From Bartonella vinsonii subsp. arupensis OK-94-513 (GTDB taxonomy: Bacteria; Pseudomonadota; Alphaproteobacteria; Rhizobiales; Rhizobiaceae), in the NCBI RefSeq assembly GCF_000278235.1, contig NZ_JH725037.1, positions 302,487-366,486 on the forward strand: a DNA stretch of 64,000 nucleotides, in the 5' to 3' direction. Positions 30,811 through 40,772 of this stretch are shown here, one piece after another. Position 1 is the stretch's first letter, and each line of letters begins with the position of its first letter. The notes beneath the pieces are model-generated. The model saw only the letters and a list, made by a program, of their open reading frames with translations, was not told the origin of the DNA and did not search any database. A program made the position numbers and the translations under genes.

Positions 30811-33225
30811 TTAACAACGCAGACTTGCGCCCGTCGCTTTGGTGACATTTTCCACCACTTTCAAAGTAAGCTCTTCTATATCTTCATCCGTTAAAGTCCG
30901 TTCAATAGGTTGAAGAGCTATTTCAATTGCAATAGATTTTTTATCTTCACCAAGGCTTGAATCTTCAAAAAGATCAAAAACCTGCACTGAATGAATCAGT
31001 TTTTTATCCGCTCCACTTGCAGCACGTACAATAAGAGAGGAAGCAACTGTTTTATCAACTACAAAGGCAAAATCACGCCGCACCATTTGAAAAGGCGATA
31101 ATTTCAAAGGAGAACGGCTTTTTGTTGCCTTTTTCTTTGACTCCGGAATTCGATCAAGAAAAACTTCAAAACCACATAAAGGACCACTGACATCTAAATT
31201 TTCCAATGTAGCAGGATGGAAAACGCCAAAAAAGCCAAGAATAATCTTCGATCCAAGTTTCATAACCCCTGAACGACCAGGATGATACCAATCGGGTGCT
31301 CCAACTTCAATTTGAATCTTGCCAATATCTATACCGCATGCTTCTAAAACAGCCAATGCATCTGCTTTCGCATCAAAAACATCAACTGCTCTCGTATGAC
31401 CATTCCAAAAACGCCCTGCTCCTTCAAAACGTTCTGTTCCACGGCGAATTCCACTAGCAACACGTTGTTGTTTATCAGCTGTATCATCTTCGTAGATGCT
31501 GGAAACTTCAAACAAAGCAAGATCAGGGAAACCACGATCAGCATTTCGTTGTGCCGCCACCAGCAAACCAGGTAAAAGAGAAGGACGCATTACGGACATA
31601 TCAGAAGAAATAGGATTTACTAACTTAAGTTGTGCTTGACCGCCTCCAAAAGCAAGTGCCTGTTTTTCGGAAATAAAGGACCAAGTTACAGCCTCTTTCA
31701 TACCGCGATGTGCCAAAGCCAGCCGCGTAACACGGGAACGAAGCTGTGAATCTGTCAAAATTTGATTTTTTTCCTCTGCAAAACTTTCCAATGGAATAGG
31801 CTTAATTTTATCTAGCCCATAAATCCTCATTACCTCTTCTACTAAATCCGCTTTACCAGCGATATCGGGGCGCCATGTTGGCACTTTAACCGTTACTACA
31901 TCTCCTTCCCCTTCGACAGCAAATCCAAGCTGTGTCAAAATAGTGATGGCTTGTGCACGATCTATTTGCAAATGTGTCAAGCGCTTAATTTCAGAAAAAG
32001 GGAAGGTGATCTGTTTTATTTCCGGCTGCTGATAACCAACAATTTTTGTCTTTGAAACTTCACCACCACAAAGACGTAAAACCAATTCTGTTGCAATCTC
32101 AAGTCCTTTTTCCATAAAGGCCGGATCAACACCCCGCTCAAACCGATAGCGTGCATCACTGATAAGTCCTAATGCACGCCCCGTTTGTGCAATACTCTTT
32201 GAATCCCAAAGCGCCGACTCAATAATAACGCGACGTGTCGTCTCATCACAGCTTGTTCTTTCACCACCCATGATACCGGCAATAGAAACAACACCCTCTT
32301 CATCTGCAATGACACAATCATTAATACCCAAATGATAGATTTTTCCATTAAGTGCTTGAAGCTGTTCACCTTCACGACCACGCCGCACACGCAAATTGCC
32401 TTTAATCTTATCCGCATCAAAAACATGAAGCGGACGACCAAGATCAAAACTTATATAATTAGTCATATCAACCAGCGCATTAATTGGTCTCAAACCAATT
32501 GCACTCAAACGCCGCTGCATCCATTGAGGCGATGCACCATTTTGAACATTGCGTACTTCACGCCAAGCAAAACCTAAACATAATGCTGAATCTTCCGGAA
32601 AATCCAAAGAAACATCGAGTGACGTTTCAAAAGAAGTATTGAATTGTGGCAACGATAACTCTTTTAACTGTCCAATTCCAGCAGCAGTAAGATCACGCGC
32701 AATACCGTAAACACCTGTGCAATCAGAACGATTAGGTGTCAAACCAATATCAATTATCGGATCATCCAAACCTGCATAAGCCGCAAATGACTCCCCAATA
32801 GGTGCATCTTCTGGAAGCTCTATAATCCCATCATGCTCACTCGATAAGTCAAGTTCTGCTTGTGAACACATCATTCCAAAACTTTCAATCCCGCGGATTT
32901 TTCCCACAGATAATGTCATATCAAGCCCAGGCACATAAGTACCCGGCAATGCAAGAACTCCAACAAGTCCAGCGCGTGCATTTGGTGCCCCGCAAATAAT
33001 TTGCACAGGTGTACCAGACCCTATATCTACAGTCAAAATCTGAAGTTTATTTGCATCAGGATGTTTTATTGCCGTTAAAACTTTTGCAATCACAAAACCT
33101 TTCAAAGAAGAACGGTTATCAACGTGATCCACCTCAAGGCCTACAGCCGTTAGTTTATCGCAAATTTCTTCCAAAGATGCATCTGTCTCTAGGTGATCTT
33201 TTACCCACGACAATGTAAATTTCAT
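30811..33225 (-). CDS. pheT: Phenylalanyl-tRNA synthetase beta subunit
   Basis: The protein has 804 residues, full length. With PheS it forms the alpha2-beta2 enzyme that charges tRNA-Phe. Visible domains: an N-terminal tRNA-binding OB domain (~40-150, ending in a region with [10 protein letters not shown]), the B3/B4 editing region in the middle (~210-400), B5, and a C-terminal anticodon-binding FDX-ACB domain (~710-804). The gene begins at ATG 33225, 31 bp after pheS. A sit operon follows on the same strand, but a terminator separates them. Confidence 0.96.
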   Translation of the reverse strand: MKFTLSWVKDHLETDASLEEICDKLTAVGLEVDHVDNRSSLKGFVIAKVLTAIKHPDANKLQILTVDIGSGTPVQIICGAPNARAGLVGVLALPGTYVPGLDMTLSVGKIRGIESFGMMCSQAELDLSSEHDGIIELPEDAPIGESFAAYAGLDDPIIDIGLTPNRSDCTGVYGIARDLTAAGIGQLKELSLPQFNTSFETSLDVSLDFPEDSALCLGFAWREVRNVQNGASPQWMQRRLSAIGLRPINALVDMTNYISFDLGRPLHVFDADKIKGNLRVRRGREGEQLQALNGKIYHLGINDCVIADEEGVVSIAGIMGGERTSCDETTRRVIIESALWDSKSIAQTGRALGLISDARYRFERGVDPAFMEKGLEIATELVLRLCGGEVSKTKIVGYQQPEIKQITFPFSEIKRLTHLQIDRAQAITILTQLGFAVEGEGDVVTVKVPTWRPDIAGKADLVEEVMRIYGLDKIKPIPLESFAEEKNQILTDSQLRSRVTRLALAHRGMKEAVTWSFISEKQALAFGGGQAQLKLVNPISSDMSVMRPSLLPGLLVAAQRNADRGFPDLALFEVSSIYEDDTADKQQRVASGIRRGTERFEGAGRFWNGHTRAVDVFDAKADALAVLEACGIDIGKIQIEVGAPDWYHPGRSGVMKLGSKIILGFFGVFHPATLENLDVSGPLCGFEVFLDRIPESKKKATKSRSPLKLSPFQMVRRDFAFVVDKTVASSLIVRAASGADKKLIHSVQVFDLFEDSSLGEDKKSIAIEIALQPIERTLTDEDIEELTLKVVENVTKATGASLRC

Positions 33226-33256
33226 TTTAAAACCTCACATCCAAACTATGATAAGA

Positions 33257-34342
33257 TCACAGATTTCTTAAATTAGGGAAAAAAGCAGGCATATCAAAAC
33301 AGCGAAAGCCATAATGATCTAACCAACGCAGATCAGCATCAAAGAAAGCCCGTAAATCAGGCATACCGTATTTCAACATAGCGATGCGATCAATGCCCAT
33401 TCCCCATGCAAAACCCTGATATTCATCGGGATCTAAACCTACATTTTTCAATACATGAGGATGCACCATTCCACATCCTAAGATTTCCAACCAGTCCTCT
33501 CCTTCCCCAAAGCGCACTTCTGAACCAGAACGATCACACTGAATATCCACCTCCATAGAAGGCTCGGTAAAAGGAAAAAAAGAGGGGCGAAAACGCATCT
33601 TCACAGAAGGAACCTCAAAAAAGGCTTTGCAAAAAGCCTCATGAAGCCACATCATATGTGCAATGGTCGAGGTTTTATCAATCACAAGACCTTCTACCTG
33701 ATGAAACATTGGTGAATGCGTTGCATCTGAATCCATACGATAGGTTTTTCCAGGAATAATGATACGTATTGGGGCTTTTTGCTTTTCCATCGTACGAATT
33801 TGTACAGGTGATGTGTGGGTGCGTAATAATTTCCGCTGTCCCGTTTTATCAGCATCAAAAAAGAAGGTATCATGCATTTCGCGCGCTGGATGACCTTCCG
33901 GAAAATTCAATGCCGTAAAATTATAATAATCTGTTTCAATATCTGGCCCCTCTGCAAGTGAAAAGCCCATCTTTGTGTAAATGGCTATAATTTCTTCAAT
34001 CACCTGCGAAATAGGATGAATACGTCCCCGTTCTACAGGTGAAGAACGCACAGGTAAAGTAACATCAACCGTTTCACTAGAAAGGCGCGCATCCATTGCT
34101 TGGCGTTTCAAAAGATCACGCTTTTGCGTCCATAATTCTAAAATGCGATTTTTTAATCCATTAAGAACTGGTCCAACTTTATGGCGCTCGCTAGCATCCA
34201 TCTTTCCTAATGCTTTTAATCGTTCAGAGATACTGCCTTTTTTGCCTAATGCAGCAATACGCACTGTTTCAAGTGCTTGTTCATCATTAGCTGCTTCTAA
34301 AGCTAAACAAATTTCTTGTTCCAGTTGCTCAATATCGCTCAT
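33257..34342 (-). CDS. pheS: Phenylalanyl-tRNA synthetase alpha subunit
   Basis: The protein has 361 residues from ATG 34342 (N-terminus [11 protein letters not shown]). The N-terminal coiled coil binds tRNA, and the class II catalytic core follows with [11 protein letters not shown] and the [16 protein letters not shown]-type motif 2/3 region. The frame stays open upstream to a GTG at 34396, but that extension runs through a terminator hairpin and is not a credible start. pheS is downstream of rpmI-rplT and upstream of pheT, the common bacterial order. Confidence 0.96.
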   Translation of the reverse strand: MSDIEQLEQEICLALEAANDEQALETVRIAALGKKGSISERLKALGKMDASERHKVGPVLNGLKNRILELWTQKRDLLKRQAMDARLSSETVDVTLPVRSSPVERGRIHPISQVIEEIIAIYTKMGFSLAEGPDIETDYYNFTALNFPEGHPAREMHDTFFFDADKTGQRKLLRTHTSPVQIRTMEKQKAPIRIIIPGKTYRMDSDATHSPMFHQVEGLVIDKTSTIAHMMWLHEAFCKAFFEVPSVKMRFRPSFFPFTEPSMEVDIQCDRSGSEVRFGEGEDWLEILGCGMVHPHVLKNVGLDPDEYQGFAWGMGIDRIAMLKYGMPDLRAFFDADLRWLDHYGFRCFDMPAFFPNLRNL

Positions 34343-34366
34343 ATCTTTGCCTATTTTTGTGAATAG

Positions 34367-34399
34367 AAAAAAACCCGCACCAGTAACAACCAGCACGGG
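34367..34399 (-). terminator. Terminator or attenuator hairpin between rplT and pheS
   Basis: On the minus strand the arms CCCGTGCTGGT and ACTGGTGCGGG (34374-34399) pair along all 11 positions if four G-T wobbles are allowed. The loop is 4 bases and seven T follow (34367-34373). Only 24 bases separate the T run from the pheS ATG. It could end the rpmI-rplT transcript, or work as an attenuator of pheST. I see no separate leader peptide with Phe codons. Confidence 0.7.
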
Positions 34400-34438
34400 A
34401 TCCCGAATAAATAAATGCTTTAAGAGAACACGACTGGC

Positions 34439-34840
34439 TTATTTGACAGCGCCCTCAAAAGCATTAGGGGTTGTATCCTTTAAATATTCCAAAGCCTTCT
34501 TCGCAGAAGCAACGAGAGCAGAAAATGCTGCTGCTTCATGAACGGCTATATCTGAAAGAACCTTACGATCAATTTCTATCCCCGCTTTCGATAAACCGTC
34601 AATAAAGCGCCCATAAGTTAAGCCTTCCGCGCGAACAGCTGCATTAATTCTCTGAATCCACAAAGCTCGGAAAGTCCGCTTTCTATTTTTGCGATCGCGA
34701 TACGCGTATTGCTTAGAACGGTCAACCGCTGCCTTCGCTGCACGAATGGTATTTTTACGACGACCGTAAAAACCTTCAGCCTGCTTAAGAACTTTTTTGT
34801 GTTTCGCGTGCGCTGTCACACCTCTTTTTACACGTGCCAT
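34439..34840 (-). CDS. rplT: 50S ribosomal protein L20
   Basis: The protein has 133 residues, basic throughout, typical of L20. Family runs include [20 protein letters not shown] and [20 protein letters not shown], the latter around residues 47-66. It is an early assembly protein that binds 23S rRNA; in several bacteria it also represses its own operon. The C-terminal 15 residues extend slightly beyond the usual ~118-residue core, as in other rhizobia. The gene follows rpmI by 33 bp and precedes the hairpin before pheS. Confidence 0.96.
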   Translation of the reverse strand: MARVKRGVTAHAKHKKVLKQAEGFYGRRKNTIRAAKAAVDRSKQYAYRDRKNRKRTFRALWIQRINAAVRAEGLTYGRFIDGLSKAGIEIDRKVLSDIAVHEAAAFSALVASAKKALEYLKDTTPNAFEGAVK

Positions 34841-34873
34841 GTAATACTCTCCTAAAAATCAAAAGCGTAAGGT

Positions 34874-35077
34874 TTATAAACTATTCGGCAAATAACACTG
34901 AACAACTTTTTTAGCATCTTGTTCGCATAAAACCATCGTTCCACGCGCATCACGAATAAACTTATTCGAACGTTTAATCATGCCATGGCGTTTACCCGCA
35001 GCTGCTACTTTAACTTTGCCTGACGCAGTGATTTTAAACCGCTTCTTAGCGGATGATTTGGTCTTCATCTTGGGCAT
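34874..35077 (-). CDS. rpmI: 50S ribosomal protein L35
   Basis: The protein has 67 residues, highly basic, with the family start [20 protein letters not shown]. It is part of the large ribosomal subunit. It is the first gene of rpmI-rplT. In many bacteria infC lies directly upstream; here it does not, and a 173-bp gap with a GC-rich hairpin separates rpmI from nth. Confidence 0.95.
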   Translation of the reverse strand: MPKMKTKSSAKKRFKITASGKVKVAAAGKRHGMIKRSNKFIRDARGTMVLCEQDAKKVVQCYLPNSL

Positions 35078-35176
35078 TTTGCTACTCCATATATTTTATA
35101 CATTATACATTTCAGTGAATTTATTCACCCAGAATTCATTTATCAAGCGGACCAACACTTGAACAAGCATTTAAAC

Positions 35177-35203
35177 AGCCACGGCATGCCCTGCCGGGCG
35201 GCT
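35177..35203 (-). promoter_or_regulatory. GC-rich hairpin in the presumed rpmI-rplT leader
   Basis: Arms AGCC (35177-35180) with GGCT (35200-35203), and CGGCA (35182-35186) with TGCCG (35192-35196), form a hairpin with a small internal loop. The patch is markedly GC-rich in AT-rich surroundings. It lies ~100 bases upstream of rpmI on the same strand and has no T run, so it is more likely a leader structure than a terminator. Confidence 0.4.
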
Positions 35204-35250
35204 CCAACAGCGTTTTCATAAGCTAGTATACATAAAATAGCAAGAGCGTA

Positions 35251-35991
35251 TCAAAAAAAAATTGGAGCGCCATTTCCTTGAATTTCAACCAAAGGTGCTG
35301 GGATTGTATTTGTTTTGATTGCTGCTTTACACAGATCAGCAATAATGCATCGCGTACATTGTGTTTTACGCGCTTGACAAATATAACGCCCATGTAAAAT
35401 AAGCCAATGATGCGCATGACGAAGATAATGTACCGGTATAATCTTTAACAACTTTTCTTCAACAATCTCTGGTGTTTTGCCAGGTGCTAAACCAAGACGG
35501 TTACCAAGGCGCAGAATATGCGTATCTACCGCTAGTGTAGGGTGACCAAAAGCAACATTCAAAACAACATTAGCCGTTTTTCGCCCCACTCCAGGGAGGG
35601 ACATAAGATCTTCACGTTTATCAGGCACTTTACCGCCATATTGGTCAATTAAAAAATTGCAAAGCGCATAAACATTACGCGCTTTTGCACGCCAAAGACC
35701 AATTGTACGAATATGGCGTGCAATTTCTTCTTCTCCTAATGCAACCATTTTTTCAGGGTGATCAGCAAGGCGAAATAATTCTTTGGTCGCTTTATTAACA
35801 CTCGTATCTGTCGCTTGAGCCGAAAGAATAACCGCAACCAAAAGAGTAAAAACATTGGTGTAAATAAGATCACTCTTAGGAACTGGGCGTTGAACAGAAA
35901 AGCGGCGAAAGATTTCTTCAATTTCGTCTTCGCTATACAATATTTCAGAAGATTTTTGCGTCTTTAACAATTTACTTGTTCTCTGAGTCAT
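35251..35991 (-). CDS. nth: Endonuclease III
   Basis: The protein has 246 residues. It is a bifunctional DNA glycosylase/AP lyase that removes oxidised pyrimidines in base excision repair. The helix-hairpin-helix LPGVGRKTANVV (132-143) contains the catalytic Lys138, and the catalytic Asp156 lies in VDTHI. The 4Fe-4S cluster cysteines are Cys205, 212, 215 and 221 with the canonical C-x6-C-x2-C-x5-C spacing. The gene is upstream of rpmI on the same strand but with a 173-bp gap. It is complete, with ~25 polar residues after the cluster. Confidence 0.96.
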   Translation of the reverse strand: MTQRTSKLLKTQKSSEILYSEDEIEEIFRRFSVQRPVPKSDLIYTNVFTLLVAVILSAQATDTSVNKATKELFRLADHPEKMVALGEEEIARHIRTIGLWRAKARNVYALCNFLIDQYGGKVPDKREDLMSLPGVGRKTANVVLNVAFGHPTLAVDTHILRLGNRLGLAPGKTPEIVEEKLLKIIPVHYLRHAHHWLILHGRYICQARKTQCTRCIIADLCKAAIKTNTIPAPLVEIQGNGAPIFF

Positions 35992-36109
35992 TACACTCTC
36001 TCATCTTCTCTCTTGAACTTATCACCCATGCTCGCCATATGAGAGGAATGCAGAAAACACTTTTTATAAAGTTTGGTCAAGTAAAGCCGCTTTGAAGAGG
36101 ACATTCACA

Positions 36110-36538
36110 ATGACACATGTGACGCCTTTCTCCAATCCCTTTCTTTTAGGATTTGAAACCATAGAAAAAACGTTGCGACGTATTGGTAAAGCTGGTGAGG
36201 CTTATCCAGCCTATAATATTGAACGTTTACACAAAAACGATGGTGTAAATCATATACGTATAACGTTGGCTGTTGCTGGATTTAAAGTCGACAATCTTAA
36301 TATTTTACTCGATGACAATCAATTAATTATTCACGGTAAGCAAACAGACAATCAAAATCATCAATATTTATATCATGGTATAGCGGCACGTCAATTTCAA
36401 CGTACCTTTGTTCTTGCAGAAGGAATGCATGTTACAAATGCTGAGTTGAAAAATGGTCTTTTATCAATTAATCTACATCAACCACAATCAAAAAAACAAA
36501 CAAAGCAGATTCCAATCAGAGTCAGCAGGAGTGAGTAG
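36110..36538 (+). CDS. Hsp20 family small heat-shock protein
   Basis: The protein has 142 residues from ATG 36110, preceded by GAAGAGGA; a TTG at 36092 in frame is less likely. The alpha-crystallin domain covers about residues 36-130. The pattern IRITLAVAGFKVDNLNI is followed by a DNQLIIHGKQ strand and a NGLLSINL strand with the conserved G-x-L. These ATP-independent chaperones form oligomers and hold unfolding proteins for DnaK. The sequence belongs to the IbpA-like class. A DUF1150 gene follows 27 bp downstream, a pairing common in alphaproteobacteria. No heat-shock promoter could be placed confidently. Confidence 0.93.
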   Translation: MTHVTPFSNPFLLGFETIEKTLRRIGKAGEAYPAYNIERLHKNDGVNHIRITLAVAGFKVDNLNILLDDNQLIIHGKQTDNQNHQYLYHGIAARQFQRTFVLAEGMHVTNAELKNGLLSINLHQPQSKKQTKQIPIRVSRSE

Positions 36539-36565
36539 TAAAAATAAGGCTAAAGGAATAATAAA

Positions 36566-36817
36566 ATGGGAGAACACAAACAAAACTTGCTGTTGCAAGA
36601 TGCCACCCATTTTAATGCGGGGCAAATTGCTTATTTAAAAAAGGTTTGTACAGATGATCTGGCTAAAAACTTTCCAGATCTCCCACCAATGACACCCGGC
36701 ATTACAATATGGGCTCTCTTTGGAGAAACAGGTTATCCGATCATTTTGTCTGATGAACGCTCTATTGCTCTTGCAGGTGCCAATGAGCATGAACTACAAA
36801 TTGTAACTCTACACTAA
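36566..36817 (+). CDS. DUF1150 family protein
   Basis: The protein has 83 residues with the DUF1150 pattern: GQIAYLKKV near 19-27, then GITIWALFGETGYPIILSDE near 45-64, and a final AGANEHELQIVTLH. It is soluble, and its function is unknown. It is found downstream of hsp20 in many alphaproteobacteria, which hints at a link to stress response but does not prove one. AAAGGAA precedes its ATG, and it is likely co-transcribed with hsp20. Confidence 0.88.
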   Translation: MGEHKQNLLLQDATHFNAGQIAYLKKVCTDDLAKNFPDLPPMTPGITIWALFGETGYPIILSDERSIALAGANEHELQIVTLH

Positions 36818-37326
36818 CCTGTTTTATAAAAAGTAAGAAGCATCTTTATAGACTGTCTCGTTCCTACTTGGTAAGGTACGGTGCGAAGTTATTTTTATAA
36901 ATAAATTGAAGGAAAATCATTCCAATTTTTAAAATAGCTCACTCTTTTCAATTAGAAAATATAGGTGTGCTTAACTCTACACTATTCCAAGACTATCATT
37001 TTTAAAAGCAGTGATTTGTGTTTCTTTTTCTTCACAAAAGTACGGTTCTATAGATCTCTACTCATCAATACTCTTTGCGATATTCAATTATCTAGCTTTT
37101 ATAGTAAACTTTTTACCTCTTGATCACACATCTTCTTTTTAACAAAGATCTTATACCTAATCTTCTCAAATGCATTACAAAAAATTTCTCGGGACTTTTT
37201 TGGGATTTTTTTGTTGCGTTGATGCCTTAAATATAGCCCTTCCAAAAATCATGCTCTCTTATAAGAAATTCTGCATTCATATCCATTTAAAAACCAATCC
37301 AGTCTTTTGAGTCAGAATATTTCTTT
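36818..37326. other. Intergenic stretch between convergent DUF1150 and lipoprotein genes
   Basis: About 509 bp of AT-rich sequence. No ORF, tRNA or strong dyad stands out. There is a T-rich patch near 37196-37212. It looks like decayed or spacer DNA. Confidence 0.4.
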
Positions 37327-37914
37327 CTAACGCCATCCACATGTTTTCAATTGCTGTTCATACTTTCTGGACAAGTTTTCCATACGCTGTGCTGCCTGTG
37401 CAAGTGCCGCTGAGACATAACCTCCACTGCGTGCATAAGCCCCGTGACCCATATGATAATTTAAATAAAGGCTATAGGCATCATTAAACCTTACACCATT
37501 GCGTTGAACAGTCTGGCGATGATACCAAGCAACAAAATCAGCAGCATCTGCAAAATTTGTACGCCGCGCATAAGGTCTTCCTGCGGAACGGAGATACATT
37601 GCCCATGTACTATCAAGTGCTTGGGAATAGCCATACGCTGTCGATCGGCGCTTCCATGGAATAAAACCAAGAAGTTTTGTGCGCGCAGGACGTGCATTGT
37701 GCCGAAAATTCGATTCCATATTAATAGTTGCAAGAATAATAGACATGGGAATTCCGTAACGCATTTCGGCACGTTTAGAAGCCCTTCCCCAATTATCAAA
37801 AAAGCCATCTTTCTGCGCTAAAATGGCGCAAGCATTGTTGGTATATCTCGGAGGTGTTGTTGCACATCCCTCCAGCAAAAACACCAATGCTCCTAAAAAC
37901 AAAAGGTGTCGCAT
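37327..37914 (-). CDS. Lipoprotein with SLT-like (lytic transglycosylase-like) fold
   Basis: The protein has 195 residues. The N-terminal signal ends in a lipobox, L14-E15-G16-C17, so Cys17 should be lipidated. The mature part has a transglycosylase-like pattern: YGIPMSIILATINMESNF with a candidate catalytic Glu67, then STAYGYSQALDSTWAMYLR and a YLNYHMGHG segment. The likely substrate is peptidoglycan in the periplasm, inferred from fold pattern only. It stands alone between two gaps. It could instead be a non-catalytic structural lipoprotein. Confidence 0.78.
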   Translation of the reverse strand: MRHLLFLGALVFLLEGCATTPPRYTNNACAILAQKDGFFDNWGRASKRAEMRYGIPMSIILATINMESNFRHNARPARTKLLGFIPWKRRSTAYGYSQALDSTWAMYLRSAGRPYARRTNFADAADFVAWYHRQTVQRNGVRFNDAYSLYLNYHMGHGAYARSGGYVSAALAQAAQRMENLSRKYEQQLKTCGWR

Positions 37915-38010
37915 ATTTTCATTCCTCTCATTAGGAAATTAACGAGATATGGATACTAAAAAATTATTACTAATCAATAAAGAACTCTCGTTGTACTGAA
38001 AAGCTTAACT

Positions 38011-39195
38011 TCATTCCTCATCAACCAAAGGCAATGTTTTGGGCTGAATAGAAGCAGACATTTGTGTTGGCAAAGCGTCTTTCTCTTTTAATTCAAAAGT
38101 TTCAATACGATTAGCCCGTTTCATAATTTTGGAGGATGATATTAAAATAGCCTCTATATCTTCACCTGTTTTGGAAAAATGTTTCTGTAACGCGCGAACA
38201 CGCGTATCCATTCGTCCAAAATCTTCCATCAATTTTACCACTTCCGACTGAATCAAATGGGCTTGTTCACGCATTCTGGCATCTTTCATAATGGTCTGTA
38301 CAACTTGAACAGATAACATCAACAAAGATGGTGATACAATAATCACGTGTGATCGATTGGCTTTTTGTACCAATGGTTCAAAATCTTCATAGATTGTTGC
38401 AAAAATCGATTCTGATGGCACAAAAAGAAAAGCGGTATCATGTGTTTCCCCAGGAATTAAATATTTCTGCGCAATATCGCGAATATGAACTTCCATGTCA
38501 GTGCGAAATTGGCGTTCTGCTTCCTGACGCTCTTGCGCCGTTGCTGCTTTACGCATAGCATTCCAAGCTTCCAGAGGGAATTTAGCATCAATAACAAGAG
38601 AAGGGGCCTTATTAGGCATGTGAATGAGACAATCTGGTCGCTTTCCATTTGAAAGAACTGCTTGAAAAATATAGGCATTAGCTGGCAAAGCATCAGCAAT
38701 AATTGCTTCCATCCTCCCTTGGCCAAAAGTGCCACGCGTCTGCTTATTGCTTAAAATAGCCTGCAACTGAACAACTTGTCCCGTAAGCGATTGGATATTA
38801 TTTTGTGCCGCGTCAATAACCGCTAAGCGCTCTTGCAAACGATTCAAGTTTTCATAAGTAGATTTGGTTTGCACCTGAAGCGTTTGACCCAAATTGGTTG
38901 TCATTCCGTTGAGTTGCTCACTTATAGACTTATTTAATTCAGCTTGCCTTTGACCAAAAATTTCTGCCATAGTTTGCATTCGGCCTTGCATTTCAGCTTG
39001 TGTTTTTAACAATGTCTCCATCTGCATTTGTGCTTCACGAGCGCGTTCAGCAATTTCATTTTCCAAAAGTCCCTTTTTTCGATGAGAATATATTAGCATA
39101 AAAAAAGCTAAACAAATCAGTACAAATAAAAGCAAAATCACCAATTGAGCTAAAGGCCCATCAAAAATCATGACAGAAGAAAGCGAATCAAACAT
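38011..39195 (-). CDS. rmuC: RmuC family DNA recombination protein
   Basis: The protein has 394 residues from ATG 39195; TTG 39201 and ATG 39171 are alternatives. One membrane segment lies near residues 15-35. A coiled coil follows (~38-140), rich in Gln/Glu/Ala, then the RmuC domain (~150-365) containing RPDCLIHMP and LVIDAKFPLEAW. The latter resembles the nuclease-like core of PD-(D/E)XK folds. In E. coli rmuC limits inversion at short inverted repeats. The gene is divergent from def. Confidence 0.92.
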   Translation of the reverse strand: MFDSLSSVMIFDGPLAQLVILLLFVLICLAFFMLIYSHRKKGLLENEIAERAREAQMQMETLLKTQAEMQGRMQTMAEIFGQRQAELNKSISEQLNGMTTNLGQTLQVQTKSTYENLNRLQERLAVIDAAQNNIQSLTGQVVQLQAILSNKQTRGTFGQGRMEAIIADALPANAYIFQAVLSNGKRPDCLIHMPNKAPSLVIDAKFPLEAWNAMRKAATAQERQEAERQFRTDMEVHIRDIAQKYLIPGETHDTAFLFVPSESIFATIYEDFEPLVQKANRSHVIIVSPSLLMLSVQVVQTIMKDARMREQAHLIQSEVVKLMEDFGRMDTRVRALQKHFSKTGEDIEAILISSSKIMKRANRIETFELKEKDALPTQMSASIQPKTLPLVDEE

Positions 39196-39232
39196 GAACA
39201 ATAATATAACGTCCTTGCTATCAAAAAGCGCA

Positions 39233-39268
39233 AAAATCTGTTATTTAACACAGTGTCAAAATCTGTTA
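39233..39268. repeat. Short direct repeat in the rmuC/def divergent promoter region
   Basis: Two exact copies of AAAATCTGTTA (39233-39243 and 39258-39268) repeat with a 25-bp period, each followed by a T/A-rich TTTAA within a base or two. They sit 44-79 bp upstream of def and about 40-70 bp upstream of rmuC. Confidence 0.6.
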
Positions 39269-39311
39269 GTTTAATATTGACCCACAACAAACCATTGACT
39301 AATCTACGCTT

Positions 39312-39842
39312 ATGCCAATTAAATCTTTAGTTACCTTACCTGATCCGATTTTACGGGAAATATCCAAACCTGTCGAGCATATTGATTCAGCTCTCCAGCA
39401 GCTTGCTGATGACATGTTGGAGACTATGTATCATGCCAAAGGTGTTGGTCTTGCTGCTATTCAGATCGGCATACCATTGCGTATGTTGGTCATCGATGTC
39501 TCTGGAAATGATGATGCGAAAAATCCACTTGTTATTATAAACCCTGAAATTTTATGGCTTTCAGATGAACGCAGTATTTACAAAGAAGGCTGCCTTTCCA
39601 TTCCTGAATATTATGCAGAAGTTGAACGTCCTAAACGCCTTTGTGTTCGCTATCAAAACCGTGAAGGAAAACAAACAGAAATTGAAGCAGACAATCTCTT
39701 AGCTACTTGTTTACAACACGAAATTGACCATTTAAATGGCTGTCTTTTTATTGACCATATTTCGAAGCTCAAACGTGATATGGTGATACGGAAATTTAAA
39801 AAACTCGCAAAAGAGAAAAAGACAGAGGAAGCACTTTTGTAA
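39312..39842 (+). CDS. def: Peptide deformylase
   Basis: The protein has 176 residues. It removes the formyl group from the N-terminal Met of nascent proteins, using a metal ion (usually Fe2+). All three family motifs are present: [10 protein letters not shown] (44-53), EGCLS (92-96, metal ligand Cys94) and QHEIDH (135-140, ligands His136 and His140 with catalytic Glu137). It is first in def-fmt-truA. Its stop overlaps the fmt start by one base (TAATG), so translation is coupled. Confidence 0.97.
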   Translation: MPIKSLVTLPDPILREISKPVEHIDSALQQLADDMLETMYHAKGVGLAAIQIGIPLRMLVIDVSGNDDAKNPLVIINPEILWLSDERSIYKEGCLSIPEYYAEVERPKRLCVRYQNREGKQTEIEADNLLATCLQHEIDHLNGCLFIDHISKLKRDMVIRKFKKLAKEKKTEEALL

Positions 39843-40771
39843 TGGCATTACGATTAAGTTTTATGGGAACGCCTGATTTTTCTGTTCCCATTTTACATGC
39901 TTTGTTGGATGCTGGTCATAATATTGTTGCTGTTTACAGTCAACCACCGCGTCCAGCAGGACGTCGCGGACTTAAACTTATCCCCTCACCTGTGCAAAAT
40001 GCAGCACAAGAAAAATCCATTCCTGTATTCACACCTCAAACACTTAAAACAGCTGAACAACAAGCTCAATTTGCAGCACTTCGTGTTGATGCTGCTGTTG
40101 TTGTTGCCTATGGGCTTCTCTTACCGAAAGCTATTCTTGAAACACCCCGTTTTGGTTGTTTTAATGCTCATGCTTCACTTTTACCTCGCTGGCGCGGCGC
40201 TGCACCTATTCAGCGTGCGATTATGGCTGGTGATAAAGAAACGGGAATTATGATTATGAAAATGGATGAAGGACTTGATACGGGTCCTATCGCACTCTCC
40301 CATTCCATCTCTATCACCGATAACATGACAACCTTGGAACTTTCAGATAAACTCTCACATATAGGCGCAAAACTTATAATAGAAGCTCTATCGGCTCTTG
40401 AAAAAGGGCAGCTTAAACTGACTCCACAATCAGGGAAAGATGTAACCTACGCCTCCAAAATTAAAAAGGAAGAGACCCGCATTGATTGGACAAAGCCTGC
40501 TGAACTTATTCATAGGCATATCCGCGCACTTTCCCCCTCTCCTGGTTGCTGGTGTAACATGCATATTGGTGATAGAGAAGAACGCGTGAAAATTCTTGAG
40601 AGTCGTTTAACAACAGGTCCTTCTCTTGAAATTGGACGGAGAGAACCAAATTCTTTGATTATCCATTGCGGACAAGGGCGTCTTGAAATAACCTCTCTGC
40701 AAAGATCTGGTGGTAAAATTCTTGATAGCGCAACATTTTTGCGAGGCGCTCATATTTCTGCTGTTTTTTAA
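39842..40771 (+). CDS. fmt: Methionyl-tRNA formyltransferase
   Basis: The protein has 309 residues. It formylates Met-tRNAi using 10-formyl-THF, the reaction that makes deformylase necessary. The catalytic region [18 protein letters not shown] lies near 107-124, with Asn108 and His110 at the expected positions, and a DEGLDTGP motif follows. A C-terminal OB-like domain (~205-305) binds the tRNA. The ATG overlaps the def stop by one base, and truA starts 2 bp after its stop. Confidence 0.97.
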   Translation: MALRLSFMGTPDFSVPILHALLDAGHNIVAVYSQPPRPAGRRGLKLIPSPVQNAAQEKSIPVFTPQTLKTAEQQAQFAALRVDAAVVVAYGLLLPKAILETPRFGCFNAHASLLPRWRGAAPIQRAIMAGDKETGIMIMKMDEGLDTGPIALSHSISITDNMTTLELSDKLSHIGAKLIIEALSALEKGQLKLTPQSGKDVTYASKIKKEETRIDWTKPAELIHRHIRALSPSPGCWCNMHIGDREERVKILESRLTTGPSLEIGRREPNSLIIHCGQGRLEITSLQRSGGKILDSATFLRGAHISAVF

Positions 40772-40772
40772 T

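Noticed and set aside
34343-34396. Upstream GTG start that would lengthen PheS by 18 residues
   Set aside because: The extension is the terminator hairpin and its T run read as codons. The family N-terminus fits ATG 34342.
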